Shown here: positions 54,927 to 62,884 of the stretch, piece after piece | Layout of the letters: each line of letters starts with the position of its first letter | Position numbering within the stretch: position 1 is the stretch's first letter | Translations under genes and position numbers: made by a program | Notes under the pieces: model-generated | Told to the model about the DNA's origin: nothing | Database searches by the model: none | What the model saw: only the letters and a program-made list of their open reading frames with translations | Source: Bacillus sp. MYb209 | Lineage (GTDB): Bacteria; Bacillota; Bacilli; Bacillales; Bacillaceae_G | Length of the DNA stretch: 64,000 nucleotides | Reading direction: 5' to 3' | Assembly: GCF_002975175.1 (NCBI RefSeq) | Contig: NZ_PCNZ01000017.1 | Coordinates: 1-64,000 of the forward strand

Positions 54927-54955
54927 ATTATAGTTATGAAAATTTTAAAAAGCAA
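54927..54955 (-). promoter_or_regulatory. promoter of the distal T-box unit
   Basis: Minus strand: TTGCTT (54950-54955), 17-base spacer, TATAAT (54927-54932). It sits at the same distance from its T-box as the proximal promoter does. Confidence 0.6.
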
Positions 54956-55139
54956 GCCTATTTTCACTCACTATTTTAAAGATACTTTTTTATTATATTT
55001 CACAATAACATTTTACAACGACTGCTCTTATTACTTTTTTTGCAATTTACTAGCTTGTAAATCAACGGTTCATATATAAATATTCCATTTTAAAACGAGA
55101 AGATCTCCACTTTCTAAAACTATATCAATAAAGATTTTT

Positions 55140-55778
55140 TTAATACAATCTTTTCGTATAACTTTCTTCTAAAGAACGTGCAACGTCCTCTTCTGAAGCA
55201 TTCACTTTCGCATGCTCTAATAACATCTTCGCTGCTGAAGGTAGCTCTTTTTTATTTAACCACGATTTTGGATCCCACATTTTTGAACGTATAAAAGCTT
55301 TTGCACAATGGATATAGCACTCCTCTATCTCAACAACAATTCCAAGTAACGGATTACGTCCATTCGCCTGCATTTCTTTCAAAATTTCTTCATCGTTTGT
55401 AATGTATGCTCGGCCGTTTATTCGGAGTGTCTCCCCAAGACCAGGAATAAAAAAGATTAACCCTACATTTGGATTTGAAATAATATTTAAAATAGAGTCT
55501 ATGCGACGATTACCCGGTCTTTCAGGGATGATAATTTTATTTTGATTTAATACATATACAAATCCAGGTGCATCTCCTCTCGGCGAGGCATCACACTCTC
55601 CTAATTTATTTGCAGTAGATAATACTAGAAAAGGAGATTTAGACAGAAAATCTACGCAATGGTGGTCTAGTGATGAAATAACTTTTTTTAACGCTCGCTC
55701 ACTTGGTTGCCCCAATATTTGCCGTAATTCTTCCTCAGTTGAAATTATTGATTTTATTTCCTTACTCTCTATCTTCAC
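55140..55778 (-). CDS. pyridoxamine 5'-phosphate oxidase-family flavoprotein (MSMEG_1061 type)
   Basis: 212 residues of the split-barrel FMN-binding PPOX fold: FLVLSTANKLGECDASPRGD, IIPERPGNRRIDSILNIISN and GLGETLRINGRAYI are typical blocks. It may reduce a small molecule with FMN or bind another cofactor; the substrate is unknown. The start is GTG at 55776-55778 with AAGGAG upstream. Divergent from the NUDIX gene. Confidence 0.85.
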   Translation of the reverse strand: MKIESKEIKSIISTEEELRQILGQPSERALKKVISSLDHHCVDFLSKSPFLVLSTANKLGECDASPRGDAPGFVYVLNQNKIIIPERPGNRRIDSILNIISNPNVGLIFFIPGLGETLRINGRAYITNDEEILKEMQANGRNPLLGIVVEIEECYIHCAKAFIRSKMWDPKSWLNKKELPSAAKMLLEHAKVNASEEDVARSLEESYTKRLY

Positions 55779-55859
55779 TTATAATCACTCCTTTTTCTTT
55801 ATTTTCCCAAAATTCAATACAAATATTGTATAATAATATTTACAGAAAGGGGAATTAAA

Positions 55860-56468
55860 ATGACAGAGTGGTTAACAATATTTGATCCTGAAAGACATAC
55901 ACTTGGAAAGAAATTACGTGATGAAGTGCATCGTGACGGTGATTGGCACGAAACATTTCATTGCTGGTTTGTAGAAAAAGATGCTGAAGATATGTTTTTA
56001 TATTTTCAATTACGCTCTATAAATAAAAAGGAGGCGCCGGGTATATGGGATATTACATCAGCTGGACACATTATGCATGATGAAGATGTACAGATTGGCG
56101 GCCTTCGTGAAATTGAAGAAGAATTGGGGCTTTCCTTTCATACGACTGATTTAGCATACAAAGGAATCTTTAAAATAGATTATGAAATTTCAAACCTTAC
56201 TGATCGTGAGTTTTGTCATATGTATTTTCACAATGTAATAAAACCACTTCCATTTGCACCGGGTGAAGAAGTAGACGACGTGATGAAAGTACATGCAACT
56301 TCTTTTCTACAACTACTAAAAAAAGATATTTCATCTATAACGACTACTTCTGTTTTAAACAGTAATCCGATAACGATAACATTTGAAGATATTTATCCAT
56401 ATGATCTTGAATACTATGAATTTGTTGTAGAACAAGCAAAAGAATTGCTAAAAAATAATAGTTTGTAA
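55860..56468 (+). CDS. NUDIX hydrolase of the IPP-isomerase-like group
   Basis: 202 residues. N-terminal WLTIFDPERHTLGKKLRDEVH and WHETFHCWF resemble the isopentenyl-diphosphate isomerase/YfcD branch. The NUDIX box is GHIMHDEDVQIGGLREIEEE followed by LGL. Substrate unknown; probably hydrolyses a diphosphate. The ATG follows AAAGGGG. A bcr1 copy begins directly after its TAA stop. Confidence 0.85.
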   Translation: MTEWLTIFDPERHTLGKKLRDEVHRDGDWHETFHCWFVEKDAEDMFLYFQLRSINKKEAPGIWDITSAGHIMHDEDVQIGGLREIEEELGLSFHTTDLAYKGIFKIDYEISNLTDREFCHMYFHNVIKPLPFAPGEEVDDVMKVHATSFLQLLKKDISSITTTSVLNSNPITITFEDIYPYDLEYYEFVVEQAKELLKNNSL

Positions 56469-56628
56469 ATAAAGTGAAGGCTAATAATCAGTGGGGATTT
56501 TGTTCATCCCCCACTGATTATTAGCCTTCACCAATCGGGCGTTTACGGGCAGCCCGACTCCCACCTAACTTCTTTGCTCCAGCCGAATTTTGAGGTGGGT
56601 GTCTTACTGCCCGTTAATGCGGGATAAA
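56469..56628 (+). repeat. bcr1 repeat, full-length copy C
   Basis: 160 bp bounded by ATAAA at 56469-56473 and 56624-56628. It contains an inverted repeat near its left end (GGCTAATAATCAGTGGGG ... CCCCACTGATTATTAGCC) and the shared core AATCGGGCGTTTACGGGC, ACTCCCACCTAACTTCTTTG and TTTTGAGGTGGGTG. It begins immediately after the stop codon of the NUDIX gene. Confidence 0.88.
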
Positions 56629-56669
56629 ATAGGACTCCTAGCTTATATTGCCCGGGAGTCCTATTTTAT
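56624..56669. terminator. 15-bp terminator formed partly from the bcr1 end
   Basis: Arms ATAAAATAGGACTCC (56624-56638) and complement (56655-56669). The outer ATAAA is the right terminus of bcr1 copy C. It lies at the convergent ends of the NUDIX and SdpI-like genes. Confidence 0.7.
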
Positions 56670-56672
56670 TCA

Positions 56673-57014
56673 TCATTGTTGTTCAAGTGTCTTCAATCTT
56701 TTCTCTACTCGCATAAATAAGCGAATGATTAACAATAGCATGACAGCCATAATCACTGCTGTTGTATGGGGATATCTAAACAATATACTAGTAACACTTC
56801 CAATTAACATCATAATAAATCCATTTTGATTCATCACTTCTGCACTATACCTGTTACCCGCATCCCATAATTCCTTATTTTTCATTGATCGTTTCGTCCG
56901 GTAACCATATGCTGCGTTTATATCTGTCGGTGGATTCTTTTGAAGAATAAGTGCAGCAAGTATAAATATAATACCAATCAATATACTCATTCCTATATTT
57001 ACTAGTGCATACAT
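56673..57014 (-). CDS. SdpI/YfhL-family membrane protein
   Basis: 113 residues, three hydrophobic segments, and the family motif PPTDINAAYGYRTKRSMKNKELW (quoted to show the YGYRT-S-KN core, about 29-51). Relatives include the B. subtilis SdpI immunity protein. It may protect membranes against a toxic peptide, but no sdpC-like toxin gene adjoins it. The ATG at 57012-57014 or a TTG just before it could be the start (AGGAGGGG upstream). Confidence 0.78.
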   Translation of the reverse strand: MYALVNIGMSILIGIIFILAALILQKNPPTDINAAYGYRTKRSMKNKELWDAGNRYSAEVMNQNGFIMMLIGSVTSILFRYPHTTAVIMAVMLLLIIRLFMRVEKRLKTLEQQ

Positions 57015-57085
57015 CAATTATATCCCCTCCTAACCTACACTTTCATTATACGGTATAATCCTGTATTTCCCAATTGATAACACAT

Positions 57086-57916
57086 TCATTTTCTTTCTTT
57101 CGATGTCTGGAACATACTTGGAAGTGTTACAAAACGTGCACCTTTCGTTTTTAACTGTGGAATGATTTTGTCTAGCGCATCTACAGATCCTTGTAAATGC
57201 CCACCTGGAGTTGAATGCTGAAGTATTACACTACCAGGAAATGAATTCCCTAACACATTATTGGTAATCGTATCAGCAGTTACCCCCTTCCAATCAACCG
57301 TATCGACGCTCCACTGTACAATCATAAAATTTTGCTCCGTTGCCCACTTTAATTGACTTTCAAGTATTTCACCATACGGCGGACGTATAAATTTAGGAGC
57401 ATAGCCAGCTAAATGCTTTAATATTTCTTCTGTTTTTATAATTTGATTACGGTACTCGGCCTCATTTACTTTCGCTAAATTGGGATGACTATACGCATGA
57501 TTACCAATTACATGCCCCTCATTCGCAATACGCTGTACTACATTCGGATACTTTTCTGCGTTTTCGCCAAGCAGGAAGAAAGTAGCCTTCACATTATGCT
57601 TTTTTAACTTATCTAATATTTTCGGCGTAAATACTAAATCTGGTCCATCATCAAATGTAAGAGCTACTTCCGCTTTATTGTACGGTCCTGAAAATGCATA
57701 CGCATATTTTTCGACCCATGAAAATGGTGTCCATGATCCACGATCCTCTTCTTTCATTTGAACTTCATAATTTTGAGGAACATGTAATGCGTATGGCAAT
57801 GCGTTTATATAGTCTCCATAATAAAATGAATGATACGGCATATAAGCATACGAAACATCTCGTTCTAATCCCCATTGAAATGGAACGAACATTTCTGGTG
57901 AATAAAAATAATACAT
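57086..57916 (-). CDS. polysaccharide deacetylase (NodB homology), second copy in window
   Basis: 276 residues. TFDDGP (about 87), HAYSH (metal His), RPPYGE, DTVDW and QHSTPGGH (catalytic His region) are all intact. The first 70 residues are aromatic-rich (MYYFYSPEMFVPFQWG) and hold no signal peptide or anchor, unlike the copy at 42238. Probably acts on peptidoglycan or spore/wall oligosaccharides. The ATG follows GGGAGG. Transcribed alone. Confidence 0.88.
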   Translation of the reverse strand: MYYFYSPEMFVPFQWGLERDVSYAYMPYHSFYYGDYINALPYALHVPQNYEVQMKEEDRGSWTPFSWVEKYAYAFSGPYNKAEVALTFDDGPDLVFTPKILDKLKKHNVKATFFLLGENAEKYPNVVQRIANEGHVIGNHAYSHPNLAKVNEAEYRNQIIKTEEILKHLAGYAPKFIRPPYGEILESQLKWATEQNFMIVQWSVDTVDWKGVTADTITNNVLGNSFPGSVILQHSTPGGHLQGSVDALDKIIPQLKTKGARFVTLPSMFQTSKERK

Positions 57917-57984
57917 GATAAAAACCTCCCTAAAATTTCATATGTGATTCATCTGCACTTTGTTAGAGAATTTCTTATCAATAT

Positions 57985-58020
57985 ACAAAAATAAGACTGT
58001 CCATAATTAGGACAGTCTTA
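57985..58020 (-). terminator. terminator downstream of aadK
   Basis: An 11-bp stem TAAGACTGTCC/GGACAGTCTTA (57992-58002 with 58010-58020), then TTTTTG on the minus strand. It lies beyond the bcr1 copy that ends the aadK reading frame. Confidence 0.7.
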
Positions 58021-58036
58021 CTACTTTATACAATTA

Positions 58037-58195
58037 ATAAAGTGAAACTTTAATCAGTGGGGGGGTTTTCATCCCCACTGATTATTAGTTGAACCAATCG
58101 GGCTTTTACGGGCAGCCCGACTCCCACCTAACTTCTTTGCTCCAGCCGAATTTTGAGGCGGGAGTTTTACTGCCCGTTAGTTAATGCGGGATAAA
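58037..58195 (+). repeat. bcr1 repeat, full-length copy D
   Basis: 159 bp bounded by ATAAA (58037-58041 and 58191-58195). Same orientation as copy C and very similar to it in the second half. Its right 29 bases are read as the end of the aadK gene on the minus strand (IYPALTNGQ and the stop). Confidence 0.9.
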
Positions 58196-59060
58196 TCGAT
58201 GTACTATCTTTCGGCAAAGTTTGCACATGTTTTAAATAGCTCGTCACTTTATCATCGTCATCTTGTGGATATTGATATCCATAAGTGTTAGCAATTTCGT
58301 TCGCAACTTCTCTAAATAAATCACCCATTACAAAGAATGACTCCCAAATACTCTCATATTCTGCATTAGAAAATATCTTTTTAAATTGCTCCCACATACC
58401 TTTGTCAACATATCGCTCAAAATGCTTCCCAAACTTTCCTGTATTAACTGTAAAGTCTGTTTTCATACCAATATGCCATTCTAGCATTACGATCAACATA
58501 TCTCGTACAGGACCTTCAATCATTCCTTTCGCATAAGAAAGTTCCTCTCTCCATAACCCTTTCCCTACATTTGTACTGCACCACCAAAATTCATTACAGC
58601 AATCCAAAAACTCTTTTTCTGTAGGCTTTTTTATTAAGTAATCTTTATCGCTTGCTGGTGGTAATTTTTCAATACAATTATCTTTATCAAGAAGTAGTTT
58701 ACTTAAACTATCTTGTCCAACGAACTTAGTTATTAAATCAACTGGAACTAACGTTAAATCAATCCGATTCCCATCCATGAACTGCATTAAATACGGAAAT
58801 TTCCCGTCTTCTTCTGCTGGAAGTAATGACATTTCTTCCGGCATTTGAACAATCATTATTTCTCCAAATCTATGAATCCAATTATGATTAGATGTAAAAG
58901 GTTGTACTTCTTTTACAACATAAATAATATCATAGTCTTGAAAACAATCTTTTTTCACATTCGGATTCACACGTGATCCATTCATGATGACAGCTCGAAT
59001 TCTTTCATCCTCTTTTGCTGTATTTATAATTAAGTCTAGCATTTCTTTTTCAGTTCTCAT
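58167..59060 (-). CDS. aadK: aminoglycoside 6-adenylyltransferase (AadK/ANT(6)-like)
   Basis: 297 residues of the streptomycin adenylyltransferase family: the nucleotidyltransferase motif MNGSRVNPN (about 25-33) with DYDIIYVV, then DGNRIDLTLVP. It adenylates streptomycin-type aminoglycosides; chromosomal in Bacillus. GGAGG precedes the ATG. The last nine residues (IYPALTNGQ) and stop are encoded by an inserted bcr1 repeat. As B. subtilis AadK is about 284 residues, the catalytic part should be intact. Confidence 0.9.
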   Translation of the reverse strand: MRTEKEMLDLIINTAKEDERIRAVIMNGSRVNPNVKKDCFQDYDIIYVVKEVQPFTSNHNWIHRFGEIMIVQMPEEMSLLPAEEDGKFPYLMQFMDGNRIDLTLVPVDLITKFVGQDSLSKLLLDKDNCIEKLPPASDKDYLIKKPTEKEFLDCCNEFWWCSTNVGKGLWREELSYAKGMIEGPVRDMLIVMLEWHIGMKTDFTVNTGKFGKHFERYVDKGMWEQFKKIFSNAEYESIWESFFVMGDLFREVANEIANTYGYQYPQDDDDKVTSYLKHVQTLPKDSTSIYPALTNGQ

Positions 59061-59193
59061 CTACTCACAACCTCCAATTTTTTAATATAACATATAGTGT
59101 TATGTATATCGGAGGCCCACGAGCTAACTGCGTTGTACACGATACACGTTATAATTGTTCAAACATCTTTTTCATTCCACTTATCTCCTTACA

Positions 59194-59865
59194 TCATTCT
59201 TTAACGACTGCCATTACAAATCCATCGTATCCCTTACTTCCGACAGTTTGAAGCGCTGTAGCACTTACACGTGGCTCAGCAGCTATTATCTCATAGAAAC
59301 GACGTATCCCTTGTACACGAGGATCGCTACTAGTATTGTCAATAACTTCACCTTCACGTACTACGTTATCCCCAATAATTACAGTGCCAGGGCGTGATAG
59401 TTTCATTGCCCAATCAAAATAAGCCGGATTATTTTGTTTATCAGCATCTATGAAAATAAAATCAAATGGTTCACACTTCTCTTTTTCCATTTCCTGTAAA
59501 GAATCTAACGCTAATCCTACTCGTATTTCTATTCTATCATTCAAATTAGCACGCTCAATATTGCTCCGTGCAATTTCAGCATGCTTTTCACTTGCTTCTA
59601 ATGTAACAATTCGCCCTCCAGATGGCAATGCTCTTGCAAGCCATATAGTGCTATATCCGCCTAGAGTGCCAATTTCTAAAATGTTACGAGCTCCTTGAAT
59701 TTGTACTAATAGTTGTAAAAACTTCCCTTGAGTCGGCGATACATCATGTGCTGGCAAATTAGCTGCAGCGTTTGCTTGAAGAACTTCTTCTAATGTAGAA
59801 TCTTTCGGTATTAATACATCACTCATATATTGATCAACAGCCGTCCATTTCTCAATTGTACTCAT
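59194..59865 (-). CDS. class I SAM-dependent O-methyltransferase (caffeoyl-CoA OMT type)
   Basis: 223 residues. SAM motif ILEIGTLGGYSTIWLARALP (about 58-77), then VTLEAS and FDFIFIDADKQN (metal/SAM Asp), and GTVIIGDNVVREG. Methylates catechol-like hydroxyls in a Mg-dependent way; substrate unknown. AAGGGG lies about 12 bases upstream of the ATG. Just downstream a ribosome site and an 8-codon frame (59149-59175, minus) look like the remains of another gene. Confidence 0.88.
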   Translation of the reverse strand: MSTIEKWTAVDQYMSDVLIPKDSTLEEVLQANAAANLPAHDVSPTQGKFLQLLVQIQGARNILEIGTLGGYSTIWLARALPSGGRIVTLEASEKHAEIARSNIERANLNDRIEIRVGLALDSLQEMEKEKCEPFDFIFIDADKQNNPAYFDWAMKLSRPGTVIIGDNVVREGEVIDNTSSDPRVQGIRRFYEIIAAEPRVSATALQTVGSKGYDGFVMAVVKE

Positions 59866-59947
59866 GTAAATACCATCCCCTTCAATTTCTCAATGCTTTT
59901 CTACCATTCATATTTGATTATACAGAAAATTCTGTTTCATAAACAAA

Positions 59948-59995
59948 AAATAAAGAAGAGACACCCACTCCATTACAGAATAGATGTCCCTTCTT
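59948..59995 (-). terminator. imperfect terminator of the SDR gene
   Basis: AAAGAAG at the left and CTTCTTT at the right close an interrupted stem (GACA-C / G-TGTC inside), just after the SDR stop on the minus strand; A/T-rich flanks. Confidence 0.5.
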
Positions 59996-60014
59996 TGTAT
60001 TTTATATTTATCCC

Positions 60015-60734
60015 TTACGGATTAGTAGACCAAAGTCCTGCTGATTTAATAAATGTACGTTTATTTAATTTCAACTGTGCTACGATAAACTCTGCAATAT
60101 CTTCTGCTTGCATAACTTTATCAGGATTTCCATCAGTTAATCCTAAATCTACTGCCATATCAGTTGCTACTGTACTTGGTGTTAAAGCAGTTACACGGAT
60201 ATTATGTTTACGAACTTCCATCGCTAACGATTCTGTTAATCCAAGAACTCCAAATTTAGAAGCACTATATGCACTTGTTACAGGTGCACCTTTTTGTCCT
60301 GCTGTAGATGAAATATTAATAATATCACCAGATTGTTGTTCAATCATGCTTGGTAAAGCTGCGCGGGTTGCATAGTATACACCCATTAGGTTTACTTGAA
60401 TGATTTTTTCCCAATCAGCAACGTCTAGTTCTAAGAACTTACCAAACTTAGAAATACCAGCGTTATTAATTAAAATATCGATAGATCCTAAACCGTTTTT
60501 TAATGTTTCAATTGCAGTAGTTACCTCTTCATATGAAGATACGTCAGCAGTCGCAATAACAGCTTTTACGCCTTCTGCTTCTACTTCTTTCGCTACTGCT
60601 TTTAAGTTTTCTTCTGAACGAGCTAAAAGACCAACATTTACGCCTTCTTTCGCTAATGCGATCGCTACAGCGCGACCAATCCCTCTACCTGCTCCTGTAA
60701 TTAAAGCATTTTTTCCTTGTAATAATTCTGCCAA
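60015..60734 (-). CDS. short-chain dehydrogenase (3-ketoacyl-ACP reductase-like)
   Basis: 239 residues. NADP motif [10 protein letters not shown] (about 14-23), NNAG, catalytic Ser (INISS), and YSASK (Tyr/Lys). Sequence resembles FabG-like reductases such as B. subtilis YmfI/FabG, but it sits outside any fatty-acid cluster, so the substrate is unknown. The start is TTG at 60732-60734 with AAGGAG 8 bases upstream; an upstream in-frame GTG overlaps that site. Confidence 0.88.
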   Translation of the reverse strand: MAELLQGKNALITGAGRGIGRAVAIALAKEGVNVGLLARSEENLKAVAKEVEAEGVKAVIATADVSSYEEVTTAIETLKNGLGSIDILINNAGISKFGKFLELDVADWEKIIQVNLMGVYYATRAALPSMIEQQSGDIINISSTAGQKGAPVTSAYSASKFGVLGLTESLAMEVRKHNIRVTALTPSTVATDMAVDLGLTDGNPDKVMQAEDIAEFIVAQLKLNKRTFIKSAGLWSTNP

Positions 60735-61265
60735 GTGTAACACTCCTTAATCATCTCAGTTGTTTATTATATTAAAAGTGTATCTATGTTTATGTAAAAA
60801 GGCAATGATGCACTTTCATGTGCGTAGGTTACTTGTAGGTAACTATAGTAATGGTAAATGCATATTTAAAGAAAAACTAAAGTAATAAATCGATAACTAA
60901 TCTTCTCTTCATAAAAAACAATAAGATAATTATGAATACCTCTCCTTTCAACATAAAAAAGTCCTCTCTAAGTCTCATTCTTTTCTCCACATTACCAGGA
61001 GTTTTTGAATTACTACTTAAAGGGGATAGTCTCAAACAACGTTGTTTTATAAACTACAAAATATTATAGGATTTAATCAACTTTTTTAAATTCTTTAGAT
61101 TCACTTTTGGAATTTCCGGTAAACCGCGAAATAATATAAACAAATGGGGGGTATTCAACACCGCTAAATTTCGAGGGAGTAAGTATACTGCCTAGCTAGG
61201 ATTCGGTAACAATATAAATTATGTAGATAAATGATTTTCTACTAAATTTATTCACTACATTATAG
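60735..61265. other. intergenic, no intact gene
   Basis: About 530 bases with no credible frame. A stretch near 61168-61204 (AAATTTCGAGGGAGTAAG, ATACTGCC) faintly resembles a bcr1 end. Adjacent to the decarboxylase relic, so this interval is probably degenerate former coding or repeat sequence. Confidence 0.4.
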
Positions 61266-61418
61266 TTGGTTTCGAGTTTCTCTTGAATTGCTTTTGCCAT
61301 CTTCACAGCATATTCTTATCATGAGCATATGAAGATGACGCACAAGCTCATAGTGCTGTTCCTATTCTTCGTCACTAAATTCAAAGCTCTTCTTGAATGG
61401 AAGTGAACTGTTACCATC
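61266..61418 (-). pseudogene. decayed 3' end of a second tyrosine decarboxylase gene
   Basis: The minus strand reads DGNSSLPFKKSFEFSDEE, stop, then fragments that match the C-terminus of the intact decarboxylase at 62885 ([19 protein letters not shown] and on to [10 protein letters not shown]), with a Trp-to-stop change (TGG to TAG) and frameshifts. DNA similarity is visible across the whole stretch. The rest of the gene is absent. It abuts the tyrS stop on the downstream side. Confidence 0.78.
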
Positions 61419-61426
61419 AACAGAAT

Positions 61427-62689
61427 CTATTTCCCTAATTTCACCAAACTGTAATTCTTTTTACCTTTACGAATAATGATAAACCTTCCATCGAATGAGT
61501 TTCCAACTGTAACATCTGTATTTACATCCGTTACCTTTTCACCATTCATAGAAATAGCTCCATTATTAATGTCTTCCCTTGCTTGACGTCTAGAAGGTTC
61601 AATCCCTAGGTCAACTAACCACTCAACAATATTTTTTGTTTCGTTTGAAGCGTGGAAAGTTGGCATATCTTTAAATCCTTGTTCAATTTCATCTGCAGTT
61701 AATGATCGAATATCCCCACTAAATAACGCTTCTGTAATTTTTAATGCTTGCGAAAGCGCATGCTCACCATGAACAAATTTCGTCATTTCTTCTGCTAATA
61801 CTTTTTGTGCTTCACGTTTATGAGGTTCTGTTTGAACCTTAACCGCTAATTCATCAATTCTATCTTTCGTTAAGAAAGTGAAGAATTTTAAGTATTTAAT
61901 TACATCGCGATCATCTGTATTCACCCAGAACTGATAGAATTCAAATGGTGTTGTTTTTTCTGAATCTAACCAAATCGCCCCACCTGCTGTTTTACCAAAC
62001 TTTGTGCCGTCTGCTTTTAGCATTAAGGGGATTGTTAATCCAAATGCTTTTACCTCTGCCCCTTCTAATTTACGTATTAAATCTAACCCACTTGTTATAT
62101 TGCCCCATTGGTCACTACCACCAATTTGTAGTTGTACTCCTTCGTATTTGTATAAATGATGGAAGTCCATAGCTTGTAGAATTTGATATGAAAATTCTGT
62201 AAAAGAAATTCCGCTCCCTAATCGACTTGCTACAATGTCTTTTGCTAACATCGTATTCACACTAAAATTCTTACCGTAATCACGTAAAAATTCAATAATA
62301 TTTACCTGATGTGTCCAGTCATAGTTATTTACCATCTTCACTTTACTATTACCACCAAAATCAAATAACTTTTTCATTTGTGTCGTCAATGCCTCAACAT
62401 TATGCTGTACTTGTTCTAACGTCTGTAATTGACGTTCTGTTTGACGTCCACTTGGATCACCAATTGTCCCAGTAGCTCCTCCAATTAAAATTACTGGATG
62501 ATGCCCTTCTAATTGGAAACGTTTCATCATCATAAATGGGATTAAATGTCCAATATGCATACTATCACCCGTTGGATCTACCCCACAGTACAGGGAAATT
62601 TTTTCCTCTTCTACTAACTCACGTAACCCTTCTGCATCTGTTTGTTGATTGATAGCATTACGCCATTCTAATTCGTCAATGATGTTCAT
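61427..62689 (-). CDS. tyrS: tyrosyl-tRNA synthetase
   Basis: 420 residues. Class I HIGH motif MHIGHLIPF (about 44-52), the KMSKS-equivalent KFGKT (about 230), and a C-terminal S4 RNA-binding domain (about 350-415). Sequence is of the standard Bacillus TyrS (tyrS1) kind. It is just downstream of a tyrosine decarboxylase gene with its own promoter and a terminator-like hairpin between, as in the tyrS-tdc clusters of enterococci and lactobacilli. AAAGGGG lies about 12 bases upstream of the ATG. Confidence 0.95.
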   Translation of the reverse strand: MNIIDELEWRNAINQQTDAEGLRELVEEEKISLYCGVDPTGDSMHIGHLIPFMMMKRFQLEGHHPVILIGGATGTIGDPSGRQTERQLQTLEQVQHNVEALTTQMKKLFDFGGNSKVKMVNNYDWTHQVNIIEFLRDYGKNFSVNTMLAKDIVASRLGSGISFTEFSYQILQAMDFHHLYKYEGVQLQIGGSDQWGNITSGLDLIRKLEGAEVKAFGLTIPLMLKADGTKFGKTAGGAIWLDSEKTTPFEFYQFWVNTDDRDVIKYLKFFTFLTKDRIDELAVKVQTEPHKREAQKVLAEEMTKFVHGEHALSQALKITEALFSGDIRSLTADEIEQGFKDMPTFHASNETKNIVEWLVDLGIEPSRRQAREDINNGAISMNGEKVTDVNTDVTVGNSFDGRFIIIRKGKKNYSLVKLGK

Positions 62690-62739
62690 GCTTTTCTAAC
62701 CCCTTTCATTTTTAAGAATTCGCTTTTTTAGTGTGTCTG

Positions 62740-62778
62740 AAAACAAAGGTCCCTATGTCTAAAAAATACATAAGGACC
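62740..62778 (-). terminator. hairpin terminator between tdc and tyrS (leader of tyrS)
   Basis: A 10-bp stem with one G-U (62748-62757 with 62769-62778), 11-base loop and TTTGTTTT on the minus strand. It lies downstream of a promoter (62836-62864), so it could terminate tdc mRNA and also attenuate tyrS. Confidence 0.75.
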
Positions 62779-62835
62779 ATTCTTAATCGTATTGCCGCCC
62801 AGATTGTACCATTAATATTACTCTCAGCAATTGTA

Positions 62836-62864
62836 TCTATAACTACTGCGCTGTGCTTCTTCAA
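62836..62864 (-). promoter_or_regulatory. possible promoter of tyrS
   Basis: Minus strand: TTGAAG (62859-62864), 17-base spacer, TATAGA (62836-62841), just after the decarboxylase stop. Confidence 0.5.
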
Positions 62865-62884
62865 CTTTTATCGTATACTACACC

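Noticed and set aside
56673-57014. SdpI-like protein as part of a toxin-immunity system
   Set aside because: No SdpC-like toxin or SdpAB gene is nearby. SdpI homologues often occur alone.
62775-62835. Possible tyrosine T-box upstream of tyrS
   Set aside because: TGGGCGGCAATACG matches only part of the 14-base T-box consensus, and the 195-base interval has no space for stem I. I list only the terminator and promoter.
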